Below, one piece after another: positions 24,251 through 37,771 of a stretch of DNA of 64,000 nt (position 1 is the first letter of the stretch; each line of letters opens with the position of its first letter). A program made the position numbers and the translations under genes. Origin of the DNA: Gonatopus flavifemur (lineage: Eukaryota > Arthropoda > Insecta > Hymenoptera > Dryinidae); NCBI GenBank assembly GCA_018340375.1, contig JAFFJZ010000006.1, forward strand, positions 19,477,501-19,541,500. The letters are read 5' to 3'. Below the pieces are notes generated by a model that saw nothing but the letters and a program-made list of their open reading frames with translations, was not told the DNA's origin and made no database searches.

Positions 24251-25750
24251 ATATCCTCACTAGTCAAAAGTATGACAATCGATGATTATATTCAAAAGAA
24301 AAAAATTGACTGTGATGTACAAAATGAAAATGACTCAAAACATGATTATCCCGATAACCTCTTTTCACAGAAGAGTCAAGTTTTACGTACCCGGATTTCA
24401 GGAACGAAGGATTTTAGATATTATTTTCATTCGTCGTACTGGGAACTCTCTAAAATCAACACACCAACATCATAATACATTATCGGATACGAGTTTTAAG
24501 TCTATACAAACACTCGATGTTTCGTGTATCTTCGTAATCGAACACTCGATAAAAGATATGGTAAACATAATATAGTATCAAATTAAGTGTGAATGAGAAT
24601 GATATTTGCTCGTCGAATGATGCGACATTTCAATTCAAACATTCTATCACGCAAATAAAATCATTGATTCAACATGAAATTTGGAAATCAGTCGAAGTTG
24701 ATAGATGTTGAGGGCAAATGTGGTTCGATAATATAAGCCACAAGTCAATCTCAAGAGAGAGAGGGAAACTGAAATCTACTCGTAATCGATATCAAAGTTT
24801 CCTTGAACTTTACAAGTTCAATATATATAGCAAGGAGGTTTGTCCTCCCCGTCCTTATGTATAAACGTACAGTCATTCGTTCGTGCTTGTTGCACGATTA
24901 TGATTGTTATTATTATTATTATTATTATCACATCAAGATGTGACGAACGATAAGCGTTCGGCGTGTGGGAAATATTAAGAAAAAAAAATCATATATATAT
25001 GTATATGTATGGTTAAGATTAAGACGCAATATGGGATTTTTTGTGAATCCTTTAATGTGAGAATTTTAATTGAAAAATATTATCGAAGTTTTGTGGTTTA
25101 CAATTACAATACAGAAGTTTTATACTAGAGTTATTCTAGATTTATTAACGCTTTAGTTCTGGTCGCGAATGACGTGTAGAATTCAATTTAATGTACAAAC
25201 AAGTACGTAATTACGTAAAGGGGGATGAGATTCAGGGCTGTTAGAATTGTGCAGATGTTACATCATGCTATCGAGGCATTGTGATTTTGTTTCACAATAG
25301 AATCTATCATTTCATATGATTTATCTCGATCATATGCAACGAATGTCTTCCAATTCTCTCAATGAAATTATGATTTCTCAAATTTCATATCCGTTACATT
25401 CTTTCTATACATTAGTACGCTATTTCTGAATTCTTAATAGTTTACAAAGACTTTTACGCAATTTTGGGAATATATAATCCCCACCATTTCTGTGTGAATA
25501 TAAAATCTTGGATGAAAGAAAAAAAAAAGAGTTCCATATAACGGGGGTTAAATGGGGTCAATTGGCTCAAAACGCAATTGGCAATCTTAGTGACACTTCT
25601 GCTTCTTATATTCGAGTGCAAAACCACTCGACAGTTCAGCAATGAACGATATCATATTATTCGAACGCGATAAAATTGGTTTTCTTGTTTTTCTAAAAAA
25701 CAATGGGAGGATGGAGATATTAATTTGGGATTTTTATTTTCGTTGTTTCA
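24251..25750. other. mostly single-copy non-coding stretch
   Basis: Contains an ATT microsatellite at 24905-24928 and otherwise no element. The 144-codon frame starting at 24041 runs from element-derived sequence into this stretch and has no start or splice context that would support a gene. Confidence 0.45.
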
Positions 25751-25751
25751 G

Positions 25752-25778
25752 ATTCCTTGCAATTGTTGTCACCTCTGG
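25752..25778 (+). CDS. candidate 27-nt microexon, juxtamembrane segment
   Basis: A long pyrimidine-rich tract (tttttattttcgttgtttcag) ends at 25751 and a strong donor, tgg|gtaagtg, follows at 25779. The 27 nt between are open in three frames. In the frame with a codon split after its first base on both sides, it encodes SLQLLSPL plus a final G. Joined to the leading AA of the transmembrane exon at 58832 this makes GAA (Glu) and continues QPIASVYVM. A phase-1/phase-1 cassette can be skipped without a frameshift. The sequence shows splice sites and phase; that the two belong to one transcript is an inference, and exons outside the window could intervene. It could also be a chance pairing of splice motifs. 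Confidence 0.35.
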
Positions 25779-27131
25779 GTAAGTGTATTTTTTGAGCGAC
25801 CAAATTTGTACGTGTATTTATAATTGGTGTGTGTTTTTTGAATCTGTTCTTCGGGACAGGCGGTGGGGGAAGAAAAATATATATTCCTCGGGAGAGAAGG
25901 TGTATCTCAATCAGCGCGAATACGCTTTCTTCTATTTTGTCGTGAATAAATTGATTCAGAGATCTTTTTTTTCCCGAGCTGGCAAATGCTGTAATTAACT
26001 GACGTGGTTGTATTAATAATAATAAGATTTCTTTTTTCGTGTTGTCTATTTAATCTCGATAACACTGAGTTGCCGAACTAAACTGTAATTGGAATTTAAA
26101 TCATTAATGCAATATTTTCTCCATTCCTTGTGGTTTTTCTTTTCCTTTTGTCCAGATAGGGAGTTGAGCATTGATTCAGATTGGCCAAAAATCTACAAAA
26201 CTCCCGAGCGGAAATTTGTTACGGCTGCATTGCGGTCCTCGTCCTGTTTGCCAAATTATAAATACGGTCCTAGTCAGGGTTACCGGATCTGGCTCGTATA
26301 CAAAATGTAACGCCTGAACAGATACGGTCCAAATGTGACCGACCGTTCCAGTTCCTTATCTGAAGAATGTATGGCACAGAGTAGGTTATCAAATCCGGCC
26401 CATATTAAACTATTGAATTCGGCCCTTTTCTCCAAAATTCCATGCGCTGCGTGCGTATCAGCTGGTTGTAGTACGCATCTAATGACTCTAGGACGATTTT
26501 CTTTCTAGTTATGAAAAATAGAATTTTGTTGGGGAACGTAAACATCTTGGAACATATTGTATTGTAAATATCTGGTCCTCATAACATCCGATTATCCATG
26601 AAAACGTATTAATTTTTTCCTAATCTCTTTTTAAAACTCATATTTTTTGAAATGTCGCTAAATAGTTGAATTTTTAAAAGTCCACAATTTGAATAAAAGA
26701 GGTCCTAAGAGTGCTTTAGGTAACAAATACTTCAAATGATTTTTGAGTTCCAAAATATTTATACTAGAGAAAAACCATTCCCTCATAACTCAAAAACTGA
26801 GCCCTGCATAAAATTGTTTTAGAAGAAAAATCTTCTTGAAATTCACCCAATAATTGATTTTGATCAGAATGGAACCTCGTTTGCGAATAAGATCGAGAAC
26901 ATCTGATCCAAACAGAGATAGTTGAAATACGACATGGCGATAATTCCAAGCGTGGAATTTGGTACGTCTGGAATCAGAATATCGATGTCAGGTCCGAGTT
27001 GATAGAATCGTAATAGGTTCCACACTAGAAAATCTCATCAGGCCCGGATTTGATGAAAAACGGTATGTCGCATCGCAAGAGTCTTAAGGCAGTACACATT
27101 TGGGCCTAACGTGAAATTCCTTGATACGTTC
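25779..27131. other. non-coding stretch
   Basis: Contains weak gtcc/tacggtcc words at 26230-26400 (acggtcctagtcagggttac, gatacggtccaaatgtgacc) and 26980-27060, probably a decayed word-rich element. No exon is supported. Confidence 0.4.
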
Positions 27132-28138
27132 CCATATAAAAATCTTCAGGCTCCGCCAATGCTGACGACGGAATATAGCTAGACTCAAGGCTGCCAGCCA
27201 AAGCTGGGCAATCTATGTAGGGACAAGGATGGTTGACAATGGTCTAAACATTGTACCAATATGGGAAGTCATAAATCGACTTCATTGATCCATCATTGAT
27301 TATTGGCTGTGCCACGCTTGGTCCATCCTTCAACCAATATTGCTTGAAGAAAAACGCATGCTTTCAACAGAGGCTCTCTAGGGCTTGGCGGGACACTGCT
27401 CCAAGCATTAGGCAACTCTGAATGACAATGGATTCTCATGTTGCACCAAGCATGGGTCGTAGCTTGGTCCAGCTTGGGCAATAGCTTGGCTCAGCTTGGG
27501 CGATGGCCTCGCTCAGTTTAGGCGTTAGCTTGACTCGACTTGAGTAATAGCTTGGCTAAGAGTGAAACTTCTTTCTCAAACAGCAAATTACAATAACTCT
27601 CACCAGAGTGATGCTTGTTTCCTGCGAGTGGCGAACCAAGCATTCAATCAATATATAAGTCTCCTTTGAAGATTCCATGACAGAAATAATTCTTCATCTG
27701 TTTCCAGACCCGCCTACTTCTACGCCAGGACCACCGGATTTACGTCATTCATCAGTTTAAACTAATCAGAAAAATTACATGTTGAAATTCTCCGACATTC
27801 ATTTCGTTCAATCGAAATGATAGAATGGATTTTTTATTTTATTTTCAATTACAATAAAAAATAAAAGTGACCATTGGCATGAGATGGGCGCAACCCTGCC
27901 GCAAGATTGCTACAGCGTTGGCTCATCCTTGGCGAACAAATTTTTGTATGGTCTGCCATTGACGGCATATGCTATCACAACCCTGTTTTCAGTGTTGGGT
28001 CTTGATTGTGGAAACAAATGGGCTGAGGCTGAAATGATGTTATCATTTCAGAGTTGCGCCATGCCTGGTAGCCTAGGATCGGCCCATCTTGGTGAGCCTT
28101 GCGGCAACCTAGCACCCATGGTGAATTTTTACCTGGGT
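27132..28138. mobile_element. aagcttggc-word element, copy 2
   Basis: It starts cccatataaaaatcttc and ends ttttacctggg, so the termini are partly mirrored. Words include aaagctgggcaatc, gctgtgccacgcttggtcc and ccttggcgaacaa. It holds the 22-bp array at 27461-27560. Shared segments with 23446-24250 define a family. No functional frame is seen. Confidence 0.6.
27461..27560. repeat. 22-bp tandem repeat, about 4.5 units
   Basis: The unit is agcttggctcagcttgggca plus two bases, with single-base differences between units. Like the 31-bp array, it is an expansion of the word that characterises its host element. Confidence 0.8.
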
Positions 28139-28399
28139 TGTTTCATACGTGTGCTTCATTAAAACCCTATCGGGATTCGATGATAATGTATACCTTGATG
28201 GAGCCTGATTCGGACCGCATCAGTATTACGGCTAGCCGTAACAGATTTCTGCTCGGGTAAAGGCACCTTCGAATTGTTGAAGGAGCTTTCAATCGTCGAA
28301 CTTTTTCTCAAGGATGTGGTATCATTATGGAATTAGTCATTAGAATGTACGATGTCAATGACGAATGAGCGAGTTTTGCATGTGCCACACTTTTCTCAA

Positions 28400-29953
28400 C
28401 CCTTTCTGACCTGGCTATTTTCAGTAAAGTAGATTAAAAATTACTGATATGTCCATTCCAACGGGCACAGAGTGTCTATGACTAGAACATAGGAGCGAAA
28501 ATTAAAAATATTTGTATATCACTATTCGTAATAATTCTTCATTAAATTTCAATGATTCAATACATCAAACGAAGATTACAAAGAATTTCAACCAAATAGG
28601 TAATTTTCCAAAAGAAACATTAATTAATTATAAATACAGGCTGTTGATGAGTGTTTAAAAACAAGACAGAGTATCAGCTTATATTTTTTTTCTATTTTCA
28701 ACTCCAACCTACGTAGCATATCGGCGCCACATGCAAAGTAGTGTCAGTGCAGGGTGTCCAGTTCGGGGATTTTCTATTTGTTTCATTTTGTTCAACCTGA
28801 TTTTATGACTGATTGATTCCATTAGAATTCTCCGAGGCTGGACATCCTGCAGTGATAACACGAAAACCTCTAATGTTATGAGAGATTTACAACTTTCTTG
28901 TAACGGATTTTTATCTTGAAATCCATTGGAACATGATTATTAATTTCTAGTCCTTTTTACACGTCGGCCAACCGTGAGAATTTTGTTCATGTCAATTTTC
29001 TTTCATCTTCACTGAAAGAAAGGATTGGTACAGTGGATGGATTTAATCCGTTCCCTGTTACTTTTGATGAATCGTGAAAAACTATGCCATAATTCACAAA
29101 TTTTTTATAAACATTTAATTCCAAACTCCTAAACACTCGAGAAGTGGTTCATGCAGATCGATGAGATCGTTCACAAGTTTCGAATACAAATATTATGATT
29201 ACAATCGGGATTTAATGGTGAGTGTTCTTAAGTTGATGAAATTTGCAGGGAACGGATTAAATCCACCCACTGTATGTAACAGTTATCAAATATATATTCT
29301 TAAATATTACCAATCAAATATTCGATAACATTGAACAAATATCAATGATATTCATAAATTCATAAAATACTCAATCATTATGAACACGTACCTACATGAA
29401 ATGTAATGATTGTCATCAATGATTGTATGAGTGATATTGAATATTCGATTAGTCGTATTTGAAGAATATATTTGACAACTGGTACCAGCCTTTTTTCAGT
29501 GGAGTATTCTATCTTTTTGAATGTACACTTGTTACCTTGTTGTAGATGAATTTTGCCAACAGGCACCCAGTGTCCATTGTAATGAATGCATGACGTTGTT
29601 GCATAATATAGCTGTGTATTAAAATACTTGTGAATATGAAAAACACTTTTTGGTACTCAAAACCTCTTTGAAGTTGAACATATTTTTTTGAATATTCAAA
29701 CTGCATCCTGTAGAATCAGTAAAATTCGTTTCAATAATGGAAATTACAGTATCAAAAGTTTCGAAATTCTCATCACATTAGTTCCGTTTAAAAACATACC
29801 ATACTGAAAATATAATTTTGAATCATTTTCTTATCGTCAATCGACACCTTTATCTTGATGATATCATGGGTTCCAACCTGCTCTGATTTGTGCAACGATT
29901 TGGTAATTCGCTAAATTCTATGTCAATTGGAATGGACGTCAGATCGGAAAGGG
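28400..29953. mobile_element. piggyBac-like non-autonomous element, copy 1
   Basis: The left end ccctttctgacctg and right end cagatcggaaaggg are imperfect inverted repeats, and the right flank is TTAA (29954-29957). The left flank is TCAA, one base off. TTAA targets and CCC-type ends are the hallmark of the piggyBac superfamily. No transposase frame remains; the best frames are 62-65 codons. An internal 242-bp guest lies at 29031-29272. Positions 28595-29953 are repeated in inverted orientation at 37772-39131. Confidence 0.7.
29031..29272. mobile_element. 242-bp MITE nested in piggyBac-like copy 1
   Basis: cagtggatggatttaatccg after TA is mirrored by cggattaaatccacccactg before TA (29273-29274). 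The same element, also 242 bp, lies at the matching place in copy 2 (38454-38695). Confidence 0.9.
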
Positions 29954-29957
29954 TTAA

Positions 29958-32900
29958 AACTGATAACAGTATGACGTTGCTTATCACCGTCATCGTTTAT
30001 ATCCATCGTCCGTTCGAATGACACAAACCGATATAATTGCACCTACATCCGACGAATCCGACAAATTGATTGTTGTGCAATTCGAGTACAATTTGATGCG
30101 CGCGTCATGTATACGCTATACGTATATTTGGGTGTGCCGATCAAATTTAACATCAACCATTCTCATCATAGCTTATATATACGATGGCTTGGTCTATTCT
30201 CATACCGTGCTGAACAATAAACAAGTTCATTGACTCTCCAAATATAATTCTATAGCGGCCAAATATAGACAATGTTTGTTCAGCGAGTGGAATCGATTCC
30301 GAACTAATTAAAGGAATTTCCCACAGGAGTTGATAAGTTGCTGTAAGCGATTCAAGCACGTGACTCGCTCGAATACCTTTCCAGTCGATACATATTTTTA
30401 GACGGATTCTCATAGACCGACTTTTCAAAATGCTTTATTATTACATTTAAAAACATTCTCATACTTCATAATTGAAAGAAACAGTAATGCACGAGTATAG
30501 CAAGATGAAGAGACTTATGTACATTTTATTGGAAGCCAGAAGGATCGCTGAGCTTCCTGTGCAGGTAGGAATGATGGTAATCAACAAAATTGCAAATGAT
30601 TCACAGTACATGGTGTGATCTTCTGACCCTGAAAATATAGGAATTTCCATTGCACTTTCCTCTTGATGCACATAATATTCTATATATGGCGATCTTCAAG
30701 GTGGTCGAAACGTTACCGTTGTAACGAAGGACCACATGGATGACATACATACGCTTCATATTGTTTGTTTTACATACACCGTGTATGGTGATAATTAAAC
30801 TTCGAACACAAACAAGTCATAACGTGTCATAATTGTTTATGACTCACCATATATGTAGTTTTAAATTCACATAACATTCGAATATTCGATATTTAGAAAT
30901 CCAATAAGGGGGTGGAGTAGCCAGTTCTTTAATTATAAATATGAATCATGATAAAATTTACATCTCATTTAATTTTGATACCATAAAGTGCTGATTCAAT
31001 ACTTCTCAACATGAAATACACTTGAATCCAGACTCTCATCTCGAAGGAGAATTTCATAAAATTTATATACAATTTTAACTTTATTAAAAATTTCCATTAT
31101 CGAGCTAAGCTTTTTATATTCTATTCTGTAGACAGACCTATAAAATTGTTCTTCTATAAATTAAATCCAAGTCTCTTCATTGTACCATAAATTCAGACCG
31201 GAATAGAGAGAAAAAATAGTAATTCACGATGAGAGAAACTCGAAATAGAAGATTAAGAAACACGTGTGTTATATATAACTTGGTTCCATTTATTTTTACG
31301 TCTGATTCGATGACAGTGCAAATTTTGTGCAACATCAAATTTTCCAACGATCGAGAAATTGGGTTAGACACAGGATGCTTGGATTTCCTAAACCTGTCAC
31401 GTGCCATGATTTTGATTATGAGAAAGAAAGTGAAAGTACACGAGTAATGAATTAGATTCTATGTATAGAACAGTCAGGGATTTTTATAACCGAAATTCAG
31501 GGAAGTATCGGAACTACAGAAATCTATTATAAAATCGTTCTACGAACTAAGAGATGAGAGATAGAAAAAAGTTTTAACGGAGCTTGCATTTGTGTGCAAA
31601 CGTGTATGAGCTATGAAGGAACATTTATTATTTTAGAAAACATAGAAACGTCAGAATTTGTTCAAACGTGTTCCGGGTTTCTTTATATACGATCAGACTG
31701 GAATAGTAACTTTTCAGAGACGTATTGTAATTTCGAAGGAAACGAAATGATGTTACTATTTATTCGCGGATAAAAGAATCTCAGTGCGAATTGTATTGTG
31801 TTGAACCACGACGAGACTGTTGAGAATGTATAATAAGGATATATATACGATGACATACGAGAACCACGTAGCCCCACGTGTGTTCTAGAAAGAAAAGATA
31901 GAAGGTCTTTATGTATATAATTTCTCTTTAGTCGCTTTATATTTGTGCACACGCAGTTAAATATTTGCACGCGTATCGACTCAAATGACACTAATAATTC
32001 TACGATGATCGCCCAAGCGACATTTATATCCGATAAAATCACTCTAACGACTCGTCGCAGCATTATTCTCTCTATTGTCAAGTTCACAATTTTCAAGTTC
32101 ATCCGAATATCGTGTACTTTGAATCGATAAGCGAGGATTGTAAATCACTGCGAGTATCTTTTCGAGCTGAGATTTTGAATTCTACTTCCTCAAAGAGATT
32201 TTATGTAGACAAATTTTGAAATTATCAATTTATTATATTATTTTACTATGACATTTGAGAAACCGTTTATGTGAGAAACTTCATAATATCCTCATGAAGT
32301 TTCAGACAAATTGTTCTAACAGGGTAAGGTTTTCAATAGAAAATTAAATAATGGGGATATTATCAGAGAAAGTTCACGGAGACAACAATAAGGTTTCGAT
32401 TATACACATAATAACAATTGTCTGACGCAATGAAAATCTACATGTTTTCTATAATTGTTGAACAATGATATGATCGTATAATGAGTATTATTCGTAGGAA
32501 TATCATGAAAATTCAAAACTCGATTTAATTTACGTCAGGAGCAGATGTGAGGATTGTCTCTAATGTTGTATAGGAAAAATACTTTTTTGAATTGTTATGA
32601 AGCTTCAATTCCTCCTGCTGTTATCCAGATACTTCATTGCGTCATGTTTATTCAAATTTTTCATCGATCCTGCGATTCAATCAACATTCCACAATATTCC
32701 ACATTAGTGGAAAGAAACAATTTGTATTGCATGAATTGAATCATTACGGCATAGTTATGTTCATAACCTTCGACTGCTGTTGTCAGGTGTTGGCCGGTGT
32801 TACATCATCAAATAAACCTGATACGTATTTGTTAGAAATCTTCAATAATGGACGAACAATAGGTTGATAAGGTGAATGGCTAGATTTTCGTCAATGGATA

Positions 32901-33890
32901 TGACGTCGTTGGGGCTCTTTGAAATTCATAAATCAAGCGCCTGTGAAGGAGTGATGAATATTTTTCGCTACAAAATGTTACTGACGTGGTATTCAGACGG
33001 AATAATATCCAGTGACGAAGATGTTGCCATTTACCTCATCCCCTCAAAACTTTATGAATTCTTTGAAAAAGCATATTCCAAGAGTTTGAGTAAACTTTGT
33101 CCTGATTGTGCTTCTGAGACAGTCTTTAGCATTCAGCCCATCCCGGCTTCAGGGAGATAAACGATTCACTGGAAGTGTGCGAATAGTTCGAAATTGAATC
33201 GAATGCTTGAAGATTCGATGAATTGCGACATTTTTGGAATGATTTCGTTTATCGGGATTCACTGTTCGACATCCATTTGAGAACTTTGTCAAGAAACTGA
33301 TCATCAGAACACAACATTCTATTCGAATTTTAATCAATCGAATATTCTCTCCATAGTTCAAATTATTGTAGTAACGTGGATAAGCGATAAATACCTCCTC
33401 ATTTATCCTCGCATACAGCCCTGGTAGGAATGTTATATTGAATCCAATTACAAATGATGAAATTTCTGATTGAATATCATTGGATTGCATTGAAACCTAT
33501 TCATTTTCCCATTTTTCAATGAGATTTTATAGATTATTTGTAACGGGGGGGAACTGTAAGATATTTAAGAGGGAAAATTGATGACTCATCATCGATCTAC
33601 GATGTTCTGCGAGGCAAGTTGCCAGTCGAACAGTTTGGTGACAGTGGAGGGATCATTGAACAATTTGTCGTATGTTTTCTAAGTAAATTTAACTCTCAAT
33701 TACCCCATAGGGGGCAAAAGGTGTTCGTAAATCTGATCTTCAGTCCATAGGGGTACGATTTGAACAGCAACAGGGATTAAGTTTCAGAATCATAGTATAA
33801 TGTTGATCATTGGAAAAGCTCCATTTAGTTGATTACAACGCTCAACGGAAGGTTATCGAAAATACGCGGAAAAACAGCCTTCTGATTCGT
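29958..33890. other. mostly single-copy non-coding stretch
   Basis: No element or exon was recognised. Frames of up to 139 codons (minus strand, 31683-32102) show no splice context, signal peptide or motif. Probably intronic. Confidence 0.45.
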
Positions 33891-33894
33891 CCCA

Positions 33895-34372
33895 CACGGA
33901 GAGAAGAGAAAATTCGCTATGACAACGAGATCTAATTTTGCTGAAGCTACCGATTTTTAACCGTGGCAGCAAGAAATTCTGGCTTCCCCAGCGAATCCTG
34001 ATACTACACCGAGAAGGTAAAGTTGTGAAATTTACCTCTTGTTAAGTGAATATATGGACGATTTGAAAATACTACAATTTTAGTTGATTTCACCGCTGGG
34101 AATGTAATATGCACATCAGCTGTGGTATATTTCAGATCAGCTGCGATATATTCAATATTCGTTGTTGTAAAATCGACTGAAATTGTGTTCACTTGCACTA
34201 TATTCTAAATCATCCATATATTCACTCAATGAGATGTGAATTTCACAAGTTTTTCTTTCCCAGTGTATATATAGAATAAGAACCAAATCTTACTGGAGGA
34301 TTAACACGTTTTGCAGTCATAGCTAACAAGATTGCTGCGATAGCAAAATCAGATTTCTCTGTCACCTCGTGC
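33895..34372. mobile_element. gctgtgacagc-family MITE with a nested element
   Basis: The left end cacggagagaagagaaaatt is followed by family words (tctaattttgctgaag, cgtggcagcaagaaattctg). It resumes after the guest with tatatagaataag, acaagattgctgcgatagca and aatcagatttctctgtcacc. The right terminus is weak. Confidence 0.65.
34007..34265. mobile_element. 259-bp caccgag MITE, nested, TA flanks
   Basis: caccgagaaggtaaagttgt after TA is mirrored by acaagtttttctttcccagtg before TA. The pair gtgaaatttac/gtgaatttcac and atatatggac/tccatatat continue the stem. The centre repeats gatcagctgtgg words. Confidence 0.8.
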
Positions 34373-36015
34373 CGAGTGAGCTACCTCCCTTTCATCACTC
34401 AGAATTCACTTATTCGGATCCAAGTTCACTTCCTCAGAGTTTATTCATCCTGACAACTCATATGAGAAGGAATAACACGAGAAGGGATGCCTAGTCTTCC
34501 AGGTGAAACCGTAATTCGATCCATTCAATCCATCACACTAGTATTTATATAATTTCTGTGGCATCTAGGAACGAACTCGGGCTAAGCTACTTCCTCCTTT
34601 CTCTGAATGATAAAATTAAGAAAAAAAAAACCAGATGTGAAAAAGAGAGATCGGACAAAATTACGAACAAATATTCCCCTGTTCCTGTAATTGACGGAAC
34701 TCGTCAAACCTACGCATCCCACGAATCCATACACGAGACGGGAGATCGAAAAACTGTCAAAACGAGACTCATCGAAGAGTTAAAATTAATCTCTCGATTC
34801 TATTCTCGCGAGAGATAGTTCAAAGAACTGTGAACTAATATTCCTCCCAGGGCTGGTACACACACACACACACACATATGAGATAATTAATTGAATTTTC
34901 GCTGAAATTTATGCGATGAAGATTTGACAACGAATAAACGCGTTGCCGACATCAAAGAACATTGGAAATAATTTAGTTTCGACATATAACGCTCTACGAG
35001 CGATAAAAAGAGTCAAGTAACGCGACATTGACTCGTCATTGTCGCAATTCAATTTTGACCTATTCCCAGCTTCGTATTCTGCGCCTCTATCTTTGTCTCC
35101 TCTACATATATATTTAATTGTCCAGACGATATGAAGAATTCTTCTATCTATAGCATCGAATCGATTTTTATTTCGGACACGATCGATCTAAGGTTCACAA
35201 TAGGTTCGCCAAGTCCAGTAACCATATTCGTATATTGTGATTTCTATTCGGATGGGTCAAGTAATCAAGTTTCGGAGAGCTTTCATGACTCTACGTGTCG
35301 TATGTTCATTCATTTTCAGCGTACGATGAATTTCAATTTCTTTGGTTGGAAAATTCTCTGCGGGGATATTTCATCAGCTTCGACGACGAGTTATTTTTTC
35401 ACGAGAGGAAAGAAAAGTATGATACGATTATTTCAGCAAGAAGAAACATCGGTATCATCGTATCTTTACCCTACTTGTTTTTACAAGTACAAATCGCGTC
35501 TCCTCGTCTTACTACGTTGCATTTGAGTTTTTTTCTCCTCTCCTCATTTGCTGGGGGTCGTTCGTACAAAGATAATCAACGGCAATTCAATTGCGAGTTC
35601 AAGCGCAGCTGTGCACTGCGCGAATCGTTTGTCCAAGTTCGCATTGACGTGTTCATGTATGCACAGTATTCATCTTTCATACCACCAATCGGTTCGATTC
35701 GATTACATCTGAAAGCCGTGACAAATATTTTTCTCTACTTCTTCGTCAAAGAAACGGAAATCGTTCCCAAACATTTTCGAAAGAGAAATGTGTATTTTTA
35801 AATTCAATCTTGCTCTTTTATTCTGTCGTTTGATGATTGCGACGATGAGAGCAAACATTCTCGAAGTCGTTGAATTAGAATATGTAATCGAGAGTTTGTT
35901 CTCTTGGAATCGAGAGATTGTGCAAATTCCAGTTCTAATGACTCTCGAAAATGAATAATAGAACTGTGATAGACATATACGAATCATGTTGACTCGGATG
36001 AATGACATTTAAATT
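34373..36015. other. non-coding stretch with the longest open frame
   Basis: Holds a CA microsatellite at 34858-34876 and a 168-codon frame on the plus strand (35295-35801), overlapped by a 131-codon frame (35131-35526). The frame crosses a plausible acceptor (cattcattttcag, ending about 35329). No family was recognised. A spurious frame is likeliest, but its length is unusual for DNA this AT-rich. Confidence 0.35.
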
Positions 36016-36017
36016 AC

Positions 36018-36420
36018 TCCTTCTTTTGGATCCCTTCTGCTGGAACAGCAAATTTTCTGCTGTGACAAGAACTTTTTTGCGATTTTCTAGCTGTGACAAC
36101 GAAGAATGCTTGCTCTTCCAGCGAATTTCTGTATTATATATAGGATAGCGGACAGATTTTGCTGAAGAAGTCAAAATATTTGTTGCTGCCACAACTAAAA
36201 AGTCCCTATCGTAGCTACCAAGATTACTGTGATAGCGAATGAATCGCTTACACTAATTGGATTGCCGAAAAACCAACATGATTAACTAAACCAGCACATT
36301 TCAATATATACGGAATAGCAAACAAACTTTGCTGACGGAGTCAATATTTTTCACTGCCACAGCTGGAAAAGATTGCTGTCACAGTAAAAAATTGGCTGCT
36401 TCAGAAAAAGATTGCTCAGG
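36018..36420. mobile_element. two partial gctgtgacagc-family MITEs
   Basis: The first (36018-36240) has ggatcccttctgctggaaca, ttctgctgtgacaag and tttgttgctgccacaac. The second (about 36298-36420) repeats acggaatagcaaacaaactt, tcactgccacagctgg and gattgctgtcacagt. It is either a tandem pair or one copy with an internal rearrangement. Confidence 0.65.
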
Positions 36421-37771
36421 AAAAATATATCGCTGATTCGCGTTTTGTTCAGGATAATCTTCTATCTATAAATCTTTGCATTTAGTAAGTCTCCGTTTCT
36501 CCGAAATATTGAAATTTAAAAAGTTTTCACAAAAATAATGATATCAATTCAAGGTTATATTTCAACTTCGTGAACTCAAAGATTCGTGTAATATTTTCAC
36601 ATAAACGTTCACCTTTTTATGAATAGAATATAGTTGAATTTCATCATTCCTATTTTCCTATTATTACTTATCGAATGACACTTTGTATGGTCATAAACTA
36701 TCGCACATATCGACGATAAAAAAAAGAAAATATTAATAGCATGGCGATGTATCGCATATTCCTTCGAGTTTCCTATTTTATCCGCCAATCGAGAACCGAT
36801 GAGTGTCAAAGTCATCAGGCCAGTGCATACGTTATCATGACCCTGTGACTTTCAAGATTGTATTTCTAATTTTCAAGTAATTCAATAGATAAGCTTTGAA
36901 TCAATTTCGATACAATTCAAATGATTGAGGACATTATGTCATCCATACAATTTTTATATAAAATCTATAAGAAAATCTATATGATTTGCATGTAAATCTG
37001 TTAACGTGTAACATCGAATCATACGACAAGGTTCTTTCTATTCACCGTACCAGAAAAATATAAGGAATATCAGATTAAAAATGAGAAATTAATAGATATT
37101 GTTTAATTCATTCATTTATGAACGGGTTCAACAAAGATATGAGATAACATTATTGATCAAGAAACACATTGCGTCAAATGAAACCATTATTATTTCTAAC
37201 TCATTCCTAAAGGCAAACAATGGATCTGAATAGCTTACTCAACTATCTAATTAGTATTATCTTCACTCAACAGATGTTGAAAACGTATCATTCATTCTTG
37301 TCTCGCGATTTGACTATGTATCAGACCCACCTGATGATAATTATCATTGGAACTTGAGTATCTATTTCGAATATTCGTTGCTATGCCAGATGGAAAGAAC
37401 TCCAGTTTCGTAATCAACATGTTTTCCACAATTTTTAGGAATTCATAAATATTGTTTACAGTGTATATTGTTCTTGTGGGTCCCATCGTTTATTTGGATT
37501 GAATATATTCCTGTTTGTTGTAGATAAATATTCATTCGGATAAGATAATTTTGTCTTCCGTGTGCGAGGAGTTATTCTTAAATCACCGTTGAAGACATGA
37601 TATTTCTAAATAGATCGATTGAAGTTGAGAGATGTGGGAAGTGGTAGGGATTCTGTTTGAAGAGAGATACATAATGCTCAAATCAATCACAAGTTGAAAT
37701 AGCATGTAGCGTTTATTACAACCGATTGTACTTAACAAAAAAAAAGCAGACAGCGCGACCTTCGCTATTTA
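36421..37771. other. non-coding stretch
   Basis: No gene or repeat was recognised. Short AT-rich frames only. Confidence 0.45.

Noticed and set aside
24041..24475. 144-codon frame with hydrophobic stretches
   Set aside because: It starts inside an aagcttggc-word element and runs into unrelated DNA; no splice or promoter support and no recognised residues.
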